The notes below the pieces were generated by a model. It searched no databases and had not been told where the DNA came from. It was given only the letters and a program-made list of their open reading frames with translations. From Bradyrhizobium agreste (GTDB taxonomy: Bacteria > Pseudomonadota > Alphaproteobacteria > Rhizobiales > Xanthobacteraceae): a DNA stretch of 64,000 nt. The stretch covers positions 36,820 through 100,819 of the forward strand of contig NZ_JACCHP010000022.1 of the NCBI RefSeq assembly GCF_016031625.1, written 5' to 3'. Shown here in pieces: positions 8,201-19,938 of the stretch; the first letter of the stretch is position 1, and each line of letters begins with the position of its first letter. Both the position numbers and the translations under genes were made by a program.

Positions 8201-10279
8201 ATGCGCCTGACTGCCGGATCGCCTGCACGGCTCGGCGCAAGCTGGGACGGACGCGGCACCAATTTCGCGCTGTTCTCCGCCAATGCGCAGAAGGTCGAGC
8301 TCTGCCTGTTCGACGCGCAAGGCCGCCGCGAGCTCGAGCGCATCGAACTGCCCGAGAAGACCGAGGACGTCTGGCACGGCTATCTCAACGACGTCTCGCC
8401 GGGCCAGCTCTACGGTTTTCGCGTGCACGGCCCCTACGAGCCCGAGCACGGCCATCGCTTCAATGCCAACAAGCTGCTGCTCGACCCCTATGCCAAGCGG
8501 CTCGCCGGGCGCCTGGTCTGGAGCGATGCGCATTTCGCCTATCGCACCGGAAGCCCGCGCGAGGACCTATCCTTCGATCGGCGCGACAATGCGCGCGGCA
8601 TGCCCAAAGCCGTGGTCGTCGACGAGACCTTCAACTGGGGCCGCCGCGAAATCCGGCCCAATATCTCCTGGGAAGACACCATCATCTATGAGGCCCACGT
8701 CAAGGGCCTTACCCAGAAGCGCGAGGACGTGCCGCCGAATCTGCGCGGCACCTATGGCGGCCTGTCCTCGCCCGCGATGATCGAGCATCTCAAGAAGCTC
8801 GGCGTCACCACGGTCGAGCTGTTGCCGATCCACAGCTTCGTCGACGACCGCATCCTGGTGGAGAAGAAGCTCGCCAATTACTGGGGCTACAACACGCTGT
8901 CCTTCTTCGCGCCGGAACCGCGTTACGCCCAGGACAACGCGCTCGATTCGTTCCGCACCACGGTGGCGCGGCTGCACGATGCCGGCATCGAGGTGATGCT
9001 CGACGTCGTCTACAACCACACCGCCGAGGGCAATCATCTCGGTCCGACGCTGTGCTATCGCGGCATCGACAACGCCTCCTATTACTGGCTCAACCGCGAG
9101 AACCCCCGCTATTACGACGACTTCACCGGCTGCGGCTCCTCGGTGAACCTCACCCATCCGCGCGTGCTGCAGATGGTGATGGATTCCCTGCGCTACTGGG
9201 TCGAGGTCTGCCACGTCGACGGCTTCCGCTTCGATCTCGCCACCACGCTGGCGCGCGGGCCGAACGGCTTCGATCGCGGCAGCTCGTTCCTGACCGCGGT
9301 GCGGCAGGATCCGGTGCTGGCAACCGTCAAGCTCGTCGCCGAGCCGTGGGACCTCGGCCTCGGCGGTTACCAGGTCGGCGCCTTCCCTTCGCAATGGTCG
9401 GAATGGAACGACCGCTATCGCAGCGCCATGCGCCGCTATTGGAGCGGCGAAGGCAGCCTGATCGGCGACATCTCGAGCCGCATGACCGCGTCGTCCGATC
9501 TGTTCAATCACGACGGACGGCGGCCGCGCGCCAGCATCAACCACATCACCGTCCACGACGGCTTCACGCTCGCCGACCTCTTCAGCTACAACGAGAAGCA
9601 CAACGAGGCCAACGGCGAGGACAATCGCGACGGCTCCAACGACAATCACAGCAACAATTGCGGTGTCGAGGGTCCGACCGACGATCCGAGCATCATCAGC
9701 CTGCGCCGCCAGCTGCGCAAGAACGTGCTGGCCTGCCTGATGCTGGCGCAGGGCGTTCCGCTGATCCTCGCCGGCGACGAGGTCGGCAACTCGCAATCCG
9801 GCAACAACAACGCCTATTGCCAGGACAACGAGGTCGGCTGGGTCGGCTGGGACAATCTCGGCAAGGACGGCGACGACATGATCGACTTCGTCGCCCATCT
9901 CGCCGACATCCGCCGCCGTTTCTCGCAGCTGCGCAGCCATCGCTGGCTCGACGGCCGGCCCAAGGACGGCGTCTCCTACGGCGCGCTATGGCTGACGCCT
10001 GAAGGCAACGAGATGACGGAGAGCGACTGGACATTCCCGGATGGGCGATTTCTCTCCTATGTGATGGGCCCGATGGAACCGGGTGGGGCCGCGATCTTTA
10101 TCGTACTGAACGCCGCTCCCGAAGAGATCGCATTCAAATTGCCCAAAATGACCGAATACAAAAGCTGGCAGCAGATCCTGAACACGACCGATGCCAAGCT
10201 GAATACGATCGACTTCCTGCCCGGGAGCGACAGCAAGGCGCCGCCGCGTTCCGTGCTCGCCTTCGCAGGCGCGCTATGA
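8201..10279 (+). CDS. glgX: Glycogen debranching enzyme GlgX
   Basis: A 692-residue GH13 isoamylase-type enzyme starting three bases after the glgB stop. It hydrolyses alpha-1,6 branches of phosphorylase-limited glycogen and releases malto-oligosaccharides. An N-terminal CBM48-like domain (GASWDGRGTNFALFS) is followed by the barrel with YWGYNTLSFFAPE, Asp in DGFRFDLATTL, Glu in LVAEPWDLGLGGYQVG and Asp in HITVHDGFTLADL, so the triad is complete. The last four bases overlap the treZ start (ATGA). As in other rhizobial loci, debranched chains could pass to TreY and TreZ. Confidence 0.96.
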   Translation: MRLTAGSPARLGASWDGRGTNFALFSANAQKVELCLFDAQGRRELERIELPEKTEDVWHGYLNDVSPGQLYGFRVHGPYEPEHGHRFNANKLLLDPYAKRLAGRLVWSDAHFAYRTGSPREDLSFDRRDNARGMPKAVVVDETFNWGRREIRPNISWEDTIIYEAHVKGLTQKREDVPPNLRGTYGGLSSPAMIEHLKKLGVTTVELLPIHSFVDDRILVEKKLANYWGYNTLSFFAPEPRYAQDNALDSFRTTVARLHDAGIEVMLDVVYNHTAEGNHLGPTLCYRGIDNASYYWLNRENPRYYDDFTGCGSSVNLTHPRVLQMVMDSLRYWVEVCHVDGFRFDLATTLARGPNGFDRGSSFLTAVRQDPVLATVKLVAEPWDLGLGGYQVGAFPSQWSEWNDRYRSAMRRYWSGEGSLIGDISSRMTASSDLFNHDGRRPRASINHITVHDGFTLADLFSYNEKHNEANGEDNRDGSNDNHSNNCGVEGPTDDPSIISLRRQLRKNVLACLMLAQGVPLILAGDEVGNSQSGNNNAYCQDNEVGWVGWDNLGKDGDDMIDFVAHLADIRRRFSQLRSHRWLDGRPKDGVSYGALWLTPEGNEMTESDWTFPDGRFLSYVMGPMEPGGAAIFIVLNAAPEEIAFKLPKMTEYKSWQQILNTTDAKLNTIDFLPGSDSKAPPRSVLAFAGAL

Positions 10280-12027
10280 GGCCATCCTTCGGGGCGAAGC
10301 CGACCAAGGACGGCGTGTCGTTCCGGCTGTGGGCGCCGGGCGCGCGGCGCGTCGATCTGCTGCTCGACCGCAGGCACGCGATGCAGCGCCGGCAGGGCGG
10401 CTGGTACGTCGCCGAGATTGCCGGCCTCACCGCCGGCAGCAAATACAAGTTCAGGATCGACGACGACATCGACGTGCCGGATCCCGCTTCGGCCTTCCAG
10501 CCCGACGACGTGTTCGGCCCGAGCGAAGTGATCGATCACGATGCCTTCGTCTGGCGCGCGCGCGATTGGCGCGGCCGTCCCTGGGAAGAGACGGTGCTGA
10601 TCGAAACCCACGTCGGCACCTTCACTTCCGAGGGCACCTACCGCGCCATGATCGACAAGCTCGATCATCTCGCCGCGACCGGCATCACTGCGCTGGAATT
10701 GATGCCGCTCGCCGATTTCGCAGGACGTCGCGGCTGGGGCTATGACGGCGTGCTGTGGTATGCACCGGACAGCGCCTATGGCCGGCCCGAAGACCTGAAG
10801 ACGCTGATCGACGAGGCGCATCTGCGCGGGCTGATGGTGTTCCTCGACGTCGTCTACAATCATTTCGGCCCGGAAGGAAACTACCTCGGCCGCTACGCGC
10901 CGACCTTCTTCACCGATGCGCACACGCCGTGGGGCAGTGCGATCGATTATCGCGTGCCGCAGGTGCGAGCTTTCGCGGTCGAGAACGCGCTGTGCTGGCT
11001 CGGCGACTACCGCGTCGACGGGCTCAGGCTGGACGCCGCCAATCACATCATGGCGATCTCCGGCGAGCAGTCCATGCTGCAGGACCTCAGCGTCGCCGCC
11101 GGCGAGTTCGCCAAGGCCACGGGACGCCACATCCATCTCGTGCTGGAAAACGGCGACAACCGCGCCAGCCTGCTCGATGCCGCGCAGGAGCCGCCGAACG
11201 GCAAATATCGCGGGCAGTGGAACGACGATTATCATCACGTCTGGCACGTGATGCTGACCGGCGAACATTCCGGTTACTATGGCGACTACCAGACACCGCG
11301 CATGGATCTGGCGCGCGCGCTCGCCTCCGGCTTCGTCTATCAGGGCGAGATCTCGGAATTCTGGGGCAAGAAGCCGCGCGGCGAGCCGAGCGGGCAACTG
11401 CCGCCGGCGACCTTCGTCAATTTCCTGCAGAACCACGACCAGATCGGCAATCGCCCGCTGGGCGAGCGGCTGGAAAGTCTGGCATCGCCAAAGCAGATTG
11501 AGGCCGCGCTGGCGGTCACCCTGCTCGCGCCGATGGTGCCGATGCTGTTTCAGGGCGAGGAATGGGGCTCGACGGTCCCCTTCCCGTTCTTCTGCGATTT
11601 CCAGGGCGGACTCGCCGACGCCGTGCGCAACGGCCGGAAGCGGGAATATGCCTGGGCTTACGAGAAATACGGGGACGAGGTGCCCGATCCGCTCGATCCG
11701 GCAACGCTGGAATCGGCCGTGCTCGACTGGACCGGCCGCACGCCGCAACAGGATGCGCGGCTCGCGCTGGTGCGGGAGTTGCTCGGCGTCCGTCGCAAGC
11801 AGATCGTGCCGCGGCTGAAGGGCGCAAGCTTCGGTGATGCCGAGGCGGCCGACAACGGCCTCCTCACCGCACATTGGCGCATGGGCGACGGCACGACGTT
11901 GCGCCTTGTCGCCAATCTGTCGGATCACGAGATCACCTCCAGCGTCAGCGCGGGCACGCCGATCTGGGCCGGCGGAGCCGGCGAGCGGCTCGCGCCCTGG
12001 TCGGTGGCCTGGCGCCTCGGAGGTTAG
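10276..12027 (+). CDS. treZ: Malto-oligosyltrehalose trehalohydrolase
   Basis: A 583-residue TreZ whose ATG overlaps the glgX stop by four bases. It releases trehalose from the end of malto-oligosyltrehalose made by TreY. The N-terminal domain (FRLWAPGARRVDLLL) and barrel are typical: Asp in VDGLRLDAANHI, Glu in HLVLENGDNR and Asp in LQNHDQIGNRPLGER. It also carries the TreZ signature MLFQGEEWGSTVPFPFFCDF. TreY is translated from the next base but one, so the two enzymes of the pathway should be made together. Confidence 0.96.
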   Translation: MRPSFGAKPTKDGVSFRLWAPGARRVDLLLDRRHAMQRRQGGWYVAEIAGLTAGSKYKFRIDDDIDVPDPASAFQPDDVFGPSEVIDHDAFVWRARDWRGRPWEETVLIETHVGTFTSEGTYRAMIDKLDHLAATGITALELMPLADFAGRRGWGYDGVLWYAPDSAYGRPEDLKTLIDEAHLRGLMVFLDVVYNHFGPEGNYLGRYAPTFFTDAHTPWGSAIDYRVPQVRAFAVENALCWLGDYRVDGLRLDAANHIMAISGEQSMLQDLSVAAGEFAKATGRHIHLVLENGDNRASLLDAAQEPPNGKYRGQWNDDYHHVWHVMLTGEHSGYYGDYQTPRMDLARALASGFVYQGEISEFWGKKPRGEPSGQLPPATFVNFLQNHDQIGNRPLGERLESLASPKQIEAALAVTLLAPMVPMLFQGEEWGSTVPFPFFCDFQGGLADAVRNGRKREYAWAYEKYGDEVPDPLDPATLESAVLDWTGRTPQQDARLALVRELLGVRRKQIVPRLKGASFGDAEAADNGLLTAHWRMGDGTTLRLVANLSDHEITSSVSAGTPIWAGGAGERLAPWSVAWRLGG

Positions 12028-12028
12028 A

Positions 12029-14830
<2,802 letters not shown>

Positions 14831-14832
14831 AG

Positions 14833-15150
14833 TTACTTGCCCCCGTCCTTGGTCAGCAGCAATTGGCCGCGCTTCCTGATCGTGGCCTGCGCCATCTCGG
14901 CAAAGCGCTGCAACAGCCAGGGCAGCACCACCTCGACCCGGACCTGATCGTCGCCGACATAGACCTGCCCGGTCGCAACCTGGCCAAGCGCGCGGATGCG
15001 GAAGGCCAGAGTGTCGCCGCTCCAGCGTTCCTCCTCGACCTGGATCACGGGAATGCTCGCCGCGGCGCGGCCGAGCCCCGTCTTGAGCCGGCGCGCCGCC
15101 TCCTCGCGGCCAAGACGATGCGGGATTGAAACGACGAGCGGCGCTGACAT
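14833..15150 (-). CDS. Polyhydroxyalkanoic acid system family protein
   Basis: A 105-residue protein from ATG 15150 (MSAPLVVSIPHRLGREEA); a start ten codons upstream is less likely. It matches the short PHA granule-associated family (PF09650 type) by IPHRLGREEAARRLK at the start, RIRALGQVATG in the middle and VVLPWLLQRFAEM near the end. The biochemical role is not established; the family is linked by context to polyhydroxyalkanoate storage. It lies tail to tail with treY, placing a second carbon-storage gene beside the glycogen locus. Confidence 0.8.
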   Translation of the reverse strand: MSAPLVVSIPHRLGREEAARRLKTGLGRAAASIPVIQVEEERWSGDTLAFRIRALGQVATGQVYVGDDQVRVEVVLPWLLQRFAEMAQATIRKRGQLLLTKDGGK

Positions 15151-15330
15151 GGTCCGGCCCCGTGGTTGGCTGTTCCTCACATAATCATGCCAGCGAAACG
15201 GATAAAGGTTCCATACGGATGGGCCCTGTGACGTCCGCCCGTGCCGGAACTAACAAACCTGCGGCAAGTTGCCCCCGCACACGGGACAGGTGCAAACGAC
15301 CCTTTCAGGAAAGGGCTGGAGGAGATTCGC

Positions 15331-15495
15331 ATGTCAATCGGCACGATCATTCTGATCATCTTGATCATCGCCCTGCTCGGCGGCTTCAGCGGCATCGGCG
15401 GCGGGCCGTTCTACGGCACCGGCTATTACGGCGGCGGCGGCCTCGGGCTCCTCATCGTCATTCTGCTGATCCTGCTGCTGATGGGTAGGATCTAG
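15331..15495 (+). CDS. DUF3309-type small membrane protein
   Basis: A 54-residue protein with a strong ribosome site (ggaggag) just before ATG 15331. It begins MSIGTIILIILIIALLGG, has a glycine/tyrosine-rich loop (GGGPFYGTGYYGGGG) and ends with a second hydrophobic stretch and MGRI. This two-hydrophobic-segment, glycine-centred layout is that of the DUF3309 family, common in rhizobia and often linked with stress genes. The function is unknown. Confidence 0.78.
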   Translation: MSIGTIILIILIIALLGGFSGIGGGPFYGTGYYGGGGLGLLIVILLILLLMGRI

Positions 15496-15502
15496 TCAGG
15501 CG

Positions 15503-15596
15503 GTCAATCCGGGGCGCGCGTGAGTGCGAACCCGGAATCTCGCGCCGCATAACCTCTGGATTCCGGGCCTGCGCTATCGCGCAGCCCGGAATGACG
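15503..15596. repeat. Dispersed palindromic intergenic repeat (CCGGAATGACG type)
   Basis: The segment contains the paired blocks AACCCGGAATCTCG and GATTCCGGGCCTGCG and ends AGCCCGGAATGACG. A related copy sits at 52547-52629, with the same CGAACCCGGAATCTCG core and CCCGGAATGACG end. It lies between convergent DUF3309 and ligD genes, a usual position for such rhizobial repeats, and may act as a terminator. Confidence 0.75.
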
Positions 15597-15609
15597 TTTT
15601 GGCAAGTGC

Positions 15610-18273
15610 CTACTTCACCTTCCCCGCCAGCTTCTTCATCGCCGCCTTGATCGATGCGGCGGCATCGTCGTAACCCTCCCACGCCTTCGATCGCGCCAGC
15701 AGGGCCGGCACGGTGCGCAGCGTATAGCGCTTGGGATCGAGATCGCTCTTCACCTGCGCCCAGGTCAGCGGCATCGACACTGTGGCCCCGGCGCGCGCCC
15801 GCGGCGACAGCGGGGCCACCGCCGTCGACATGCGGTCGTTGCGCAGATAATCCAGGAAGATCTTTCCCCTGCGCAGCTTCTTCGACATGTTGAGCAGATA
15901 GCGTTCGGGATCGTCGTCGGCCATCCACTGGCAGACGCCTTGCGCAAAGGCCTTGGCCTCCTTCCAGCTCACCTTGTCGCGCGCGCCATGGAGCAGCGGC
16001 ACCACGACATGAAGGCCCTTGCCGCCCGTGGTCTTGCAGAAGCCGTCCATGCCGATATCAGCGAGCCGCTGCCGCATCTCCTTGGCCGCCTCGACGACAT
16101 CGGCGAATTCCACGTCGGGCGCGGGATCGAGATCGAACACCAGCCGGCCCGGTGTGTCATAGGCATAGGGCGCGCAATTCCAGGGATGCAGCTCGACGCC
16201 GCCGATCTGCGCCACCGCGGCGAGCCCTTCGATCCGGTCGATTTGAAGATAGGGCTTGCGGTCGCCGGAGACCCGGGCGAGCTCAAGAAGGTTCGACGTT
16301 CCCTGCATCGCATGGCGCTGGAAGAAGCACTCGCCCTTGATGCCGTCGGGCGCGCGGATCAGCGAGCACGGCCGGCCCTTGAGATGCACGATCATCCATT
16401 CGCCGACGGCTTCGAGGTAGCGGGCAAGGTCCAGCTTGGTGACAACGCCACCATCACCGTCATCGGGCCAGAGCTCCTTGTCCGGCTTGGAGATGACGAC
16501 ACCCATGACCTCGGCATTTTGAGCGGCCTGCTTCGATCGCCCGCCCGCCTTCGTGCGCGCCGCCTTGGTCCGGGGCTCGGCGAGCTCGGTGTCGACGGGC
16601 GTCTCGGCCTCGACCTCCTCGGCCGGCTTGTCCTGCCGCAAGCCCTTGAACGCCGCCTGGCGAATATTGCCGTCGGTGGTGAAGCCCGCGAACTCGATCT
16701 CGGCGACGAGCTCCGGCTTCAGCCAGTGCACGTCCCGCGTCTTCTTCGGCGCATTCTTGCCGCCGAACGGGCTTTGCTTGGCCTCGATCGCCTTCAGCGC
16801 AGGCATGATGCGCTTGACCTTGTCTGCGCCAAAGCCGGTGCCGACCATGCCGACGAAGGCAAGGTGATCGCCGCGCTGCACGCCTGCCATCAGCGAGCGG
16901 AATTTGCCGTTGGTGGTCTTGTAGCCGCCGATCACCACCTCGTGGCCGGCGCGGCATTTCGACTTGACCCAGCTCTCGGTGCGGCCCGAACGATACGGCG
17001 CGTTCAGCTTCTTCGACACCACACCTTCGAGCTCGAGCTTGCAGGCCGATTGCAGCACGGCATCGCCGCCGCTCTCGAAATGCTCGACATAGCGGATCTG
17101 GGCCGATTTCCGCTTGCGCTGGTCCAGCAGCTCCTTCAGCCGGGCCTTGCGTTCGCTGAGCGGCAGGCGGCGGTAATCCTTGTTCTCGGCGAACAGCAGA
17201 TCGAAGGCGAAGAAGATCAGGTCGTCTGTCTTGCCATCGGACAGCGCCGCTTGCAGCGAGGAGAAGTTCGGCGCGCCGTTATGGTCCAGCGCGACGATCT
17301 CGCCGTCGATCATCAGGTCCGGCAGCGCGGCGGCTTCCTCGGCGATGGAGGCGAACTTGCTCGTCCAGTCGAGACCCTTGCGCGTCTTCAGCGTCGCCTC
17401 GCCGTCCTCGACCCGGAGCTGGACGCGATAGCCATCGAACTTGATCTCGTGGCACCAGCCTTCATCCGCCGGCGGCCGCTCGACCAGCGTGCAGAGCTGC
17501 GGCGCGACGAAATCCGGCATCTCCGACACCGTCTTGGCGTTCGTCGCGGTCTTTTTCGCCGCCTTGCCGGCTTTCAACGCGGTGCGCGGCGCCGGCTTCA
17601 CCGTGCGCCCTTTCGTCTCCTCGGCGCGATTGGACTGCCAGACTGCGTCGGCCTTGCCCTTCGTGCCTTTGGCCAGCATGAACGGCTTCGGCGCGCGGCC
17701 CTTGCCCGCGGCGATCTGCTCCATCGTGCGGCCCGAGGCGACCGACTTGTCCTGCTCGAGAATGTCGTTGTCCGCGCCTTCGCGAGCATCTTCGTCGCGA
17801 TGCTTGATCAGGAGCCAGTTGGTCCGCTTCTCGCCGCCGCGGTTGCGCATCCGGACCAGGACCCAGCTTCCCTGCAGCTTGTCGCCATGGAGCGTGAACT
17901 TCAGGTCGCCCTTCTTGAAGCCGGCTTCCGGATCGTCCGATTCCCAGGTGCCGCGATCCCACAGCATCACGGTGCCGCCGCCGTACTGGCCTTCGGGGAT
18001 CGTGCCTTCGAAATCGCCATAATCGAGCGGATGGTCCTCGACCTCGACCGCCAGCCGCTTGTCATGGGGATCGAGCGAAGGCCCCTTCGTCACCGCCCAG
18101 GACTTGAACACGCCGTCGAATTCGAGCCTGAGATCGTAGTGCAACCGGGTCGCATCATGCTTCTGGATCACGAAGCGCCGCTGCTTCGATGGCGCCACGG
18201 CGGTCCTGCCCGATGGCTCCGGCGTCTTCTCGAAGTCCCGCTTCTGTCGGTAGGTGGAGAGTTTCTGCAGCAC
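15610..18273 (-). CDS. ligD: DNA ligase D, end-joining ligase/polymerase/phosphoesterase
   Basis: An 887-residue three-domain LigD. Residues 1-170 are the 3'-phosphoesterase domain (HDATRLHYDLRLEFDGV, EGTIPEGQYGGGTVMLWD). After a basic linker, about 250-560 is the ATP-dependent ligase with the nucleotidyl-lysine motif EIKFDGYR, DGEIVALD and FFAFDLLF. About 600-870 is the archaeo-eukaryotic primase-type polymerase (EGECFFQRHA-like segment, LVFDLDPAPDVEFADVV, TTGGKGLHVVVPL). It seals double-strand breaks together with Ku. The ku gene is divergent 118 bases away, so both are likely expressed from the intervening region. Confidence 0.97.
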   Translation of the reverse strand: MLQKLSTYRQKRDFEKTPEPSGRTAVAPSKQRRFVIQKHDATRLHYDLRLEFDGVFKSWAVTKGPSLDPHDKRLAVEVEDHPLDYGDFEGTIPEGQYGGGTVMLWDRGTWESDDPEAGFKKGDLKFTLHGDKLQGSWVLVRMRNRGGEKRTNWLLIKHRDEDAREGADNDILEQDKSVASGRTMEQIAAGKGRAPKPFMLAKGTKGKADAVWQSNRAEETKGRTVKPAPRTALKAGKAAKKTATNAKTVSEMPDFVAPQLCTLVERPPADEGWCHEIKFDGYRVQLRVEDGEATLKTRKGLDWTSKFASIAEEAAALPDLMIDGEIVALDHNGAPNFSSLQAALSDGKTDDLIFFAFDLLFAENKDYRRLPLSERKARLKELLDQRKRKSAQIRYVEHFESGGDAVLQSACKLELEGVVSKKLNAPYRSGRTESWVKSKCRAGHEVVIGGYKTTNGKFRSLMAGVQRGDHLAFVGMVGTGFGADKVKRIMPALKAIEAKQSPFGGKNAPKKTRDVHWLKPELVAEIEFAGFTTDGNIRQAAFKGLRQDKPAEEVEAETPVDTELAEPRTKAARTKAGGRSKQAAQNAEVMGVVISKPDKELWPDDGDGGVVTKLDLARYLEAVGEWMIVHLKGRPCSLIRAPDGIKGECFFQRHAMQGTSNLLELARVSGDRKPYLQIDRIEGLAAVAQIGGVELHPWNCAPYAYDTPGRLVFDLDPAPDVEFADVVEAAKEMRQRLADIGMDGFCKTTGGKGLHVVVPLLHGARDKVSWKEAKAFAQGVCQWMADDDPERYLLNMSKKLRRGKIFLDYLRNDRMSTAVAPLSPRARAGATVSMPLTWAQVKSDLDPKRYTLRTVPALLARSKAWEGYDDAAASIKAAMKKLAGKVK

Positions 18274-18391
18274 GACCGGTCCCGCTTCTCGTTCGGCACT
18301 TGAAGCCTATCACGGCGAAAGTCCCGCCCGGAACCAAAACCCCATGGGACGGTTGGGGTTCCAAAACGCCTTGAAAACGCTGGAGAATGGA

Positions 18392-19276
18392 ATGGCCCCG
18401 CGCGCCTATTGGAAGGGAACGTTGAAGCTGTCGCTGGTCAGTTGCCCGGTCGTGCTTTATCCGGCGACCACCGCAGCCGAGAAGACGCGGTTTCACCTGA
18501 TCAACCGCGAGACCGGGAACCGGCTCAAGCAGCAGATGATCGATTCGGAGACCGGTGACGTCGTCGAGAGCGACCAGAAGGGCCGCGGCTACGAGCTGCG
18601 CAAGGGCAAGTATGTCGAGATCGAGCCGGAGGAGCTCGAGGCGGTCCAGATCGAGAGCAACCATACCATCGACATCGAGAGCTTCGTGCCGCGCGATGAG
18701 ATCGATCAGCGCTATCTCAACCATCCCTATTACATCGCCCCCGACGGCAAGGCGGCGGTCGATGCGTTCGCGGTGATCCGCGACGCCATGAAGGACGAGG
18801 AGCGCGTCGCGCTTGCCAAGATCGTACTGACCAACCGCGAGCACGTCATGGCGATCGAGCCGCTCGGCAAGGGCCTGCTCGGCACCACGCTGCGCTTCCC
18901 TTACGAGCTGCGCGAGGAGGACCAGTTCTTCGATGACATCAAGAGCCCGAAGATTACCAAGGACATGGTCGAGCTCGCCGGCCACATCCTGCAAACCAAG
19001 GCGGCGCATTTCGACCCCAGCAAGTTCAAGGACGAATACGAGGACGCGTTGAAGGCCCTGGTGAAGCGCAAGGCGAGCGGCAAGAAGATCGAGCTGCCGG
19101 AGCCCGAGGAGCGACCGAGCAACGTCATCAGCCTGATGGACGCACTGAAGCAGAGCCTGAAGGGACGCGGCGGGAAGAAGACGGCGGCGAAGTCCCACGC
19201 ACGACGCGCGACCGGGCGGCACCGCGCGACGAGGAAAACACATCGGTCAACGGCACGGCACAGGAAGGCAGGTTAG
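18392..19276 (+). CDS. ku: Ku protein, non-homologous end joining
   Basis: A 294-residue bacterial Ku from ATG 18392 (MAPRAYWKGTLKLSL), preceded by tggaga. It forms a ring-like homodimer on DNA ends and recruits LigD. The core reads VSCPVVLYPATT, GYELRKGKYVEIE and EALKALVKRKASG. The tail from about residue 255 is very basic (lysine/arginine/histidine-rich, RRATGRHRATRKTHR), resembling the DNA-binding extensions of other bacterial Ku proteins. It is divergent from ligD. Confidence 0.96.
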   Translation: MAPRAYWKGTLKLSLVSCPVVLYPATTAAEKTRFHLINRETGNRLKQQMIDSETGDVVESDQKGRGYELRKGKYVEIEPEELEAVQIESNHTIDIESFVPRDEIDQRYLNHPYYIAPDGKAAVDAFAVIRDAMKDEERVALAKIVLTNREHVMAIEPLGKGLLGTTLRFPYELREEDQFFDDIKSPKITKDMVELAGHILQTKAAHFDPSKFKDEYEDALKALVKRKASGKKIELPEPEERPSNVISLMDALKQSLKGRGGKKTAAKSHARRATGRHRATRKTHRSTARHRKAG

Positions 19277-19288
19277 GTTTTCTCCTCC

Positions 19289-19363
19289 ATTGCGAGCGAA
19301 GCGATGCAATCCAGAATCTTTCGGAAGAGGGACTCTGGACTTCGTCTCTGTGCTCGAAATGAC
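19289..19363. repeat. Dispersed repeat (ATTGCGAGCG type), degenerate copy
   Basis: The sequence begins ATTGCGAGCGAAGCGATGCA, continues with CCAGAATCTTTCGG and ends TGCTCGAAATGACG. The copy at 48192-48271 has the same order with a better dyad. It lies immediately after ku. Confidence 0.7.
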
Positions 19364-19384
19364 GCGGATACAGGCTCAGAGTCA

Positions 19385-19580
19385 GCTCCTCACCTCCGCC
19401 TCGATCAGTCGCGCCAGCTCCGATGCGGTAACCTCGATCGGGCGGCCGCTGCGGCCAGCCCCTCCGCCCGCGGCCTGGCAAACCCGTCGGCGACCAGCTT
19501 GTCACGCAGGATCGACAGCCGCGCCGCATAGGCCTTGCGGCCGGCCTCCGACACGGCCCGCTCGCGCGCAGCCGGCTGCA
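19385..19580 (-). pseudogene. Possible decayed C-terminal gene fragment
   Basis: On the minus strand one frame reads AGRKAYAARLSILRDKLVADG followed by FARPRAEGLAAA. A second frame continues with GRPIEVTASELARLIEAEVRS and a stop near 19385. A single frame change would join them. The first part resembles the C-terminal helices of TetR-type regulators, but this is only an impression. There is no start or N-terminal domain, and it overlaps the opposing crotonase fragment, so one of the two may be chance. Confidence 0.3.
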
Positions 19581-19869
19581 TCCGGCCTGGCTCAGCCGGA
19601 CCGCCACGCTGGGCGAGATGTGCGAGCCCGAAGAGGCGCAGGCAGCCGGCTTTCTCGACCACGTGGTTGCGCCGGAGATGGTCGACACCACGATCGAGAC
19701 GATCATCACCGGCCTGCGCGCCATCCACAAGCCGTCGCATGCCATTGCAAAGCGGCGCCTGCGCCAGGGTGCCATGGACGCCATGCGAGCAGCGATCGAT
19801 CGCGAGCTGACCATGGCTGCCTACGAGGCAAGCAACCGAACGCGCAGCGCGGTCGCGATGCCCGGTTGA
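19555..19869 (+). pseudogene. C-terminal remnant of an enoyl-CoA hydratase (crotonase)
   Basis: The plus frame ending at 19869 reads ARSRLHPAWLSRTATLGE, CEPEEAQAAGFLDHVVAPE and HAIAKRRLRQGAMDAMRAAI. These match the last third of crotonase-superfamily proteins (the ARDRL..EL-(Y/F)DPEEAVAAGFLD-VV region and C-terminal helix). The N-terminal two thirds, with the oxyanion-hole glycines and catalytic glutamates, are absent; upstream sequence in this frame does not resemble the family. It is therefore a truncated, presumably non-functional relic between ku and upp. Confidence 0.7.
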
Positions 19870-19938
19870 GGCCGGCTATCCCGCGGAAAAGGCCTGGCTC
19901 ATCTGGCGCAGTTTCACGGAACCGTGTAGAGCGGTTTC

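Noticed and set aside
5783..8533. A 916-codon minus-strand frame opposite glgB and glgX
   Set aside because: No family resemblance; it crosses two real genes and is an antisense shadow of GC-rich codons.
15940..18303. A 787-codon plus-strand frame opposite ligD
   Set aside because: Shadow frame; the minus strand gives a full three-domain LigD.
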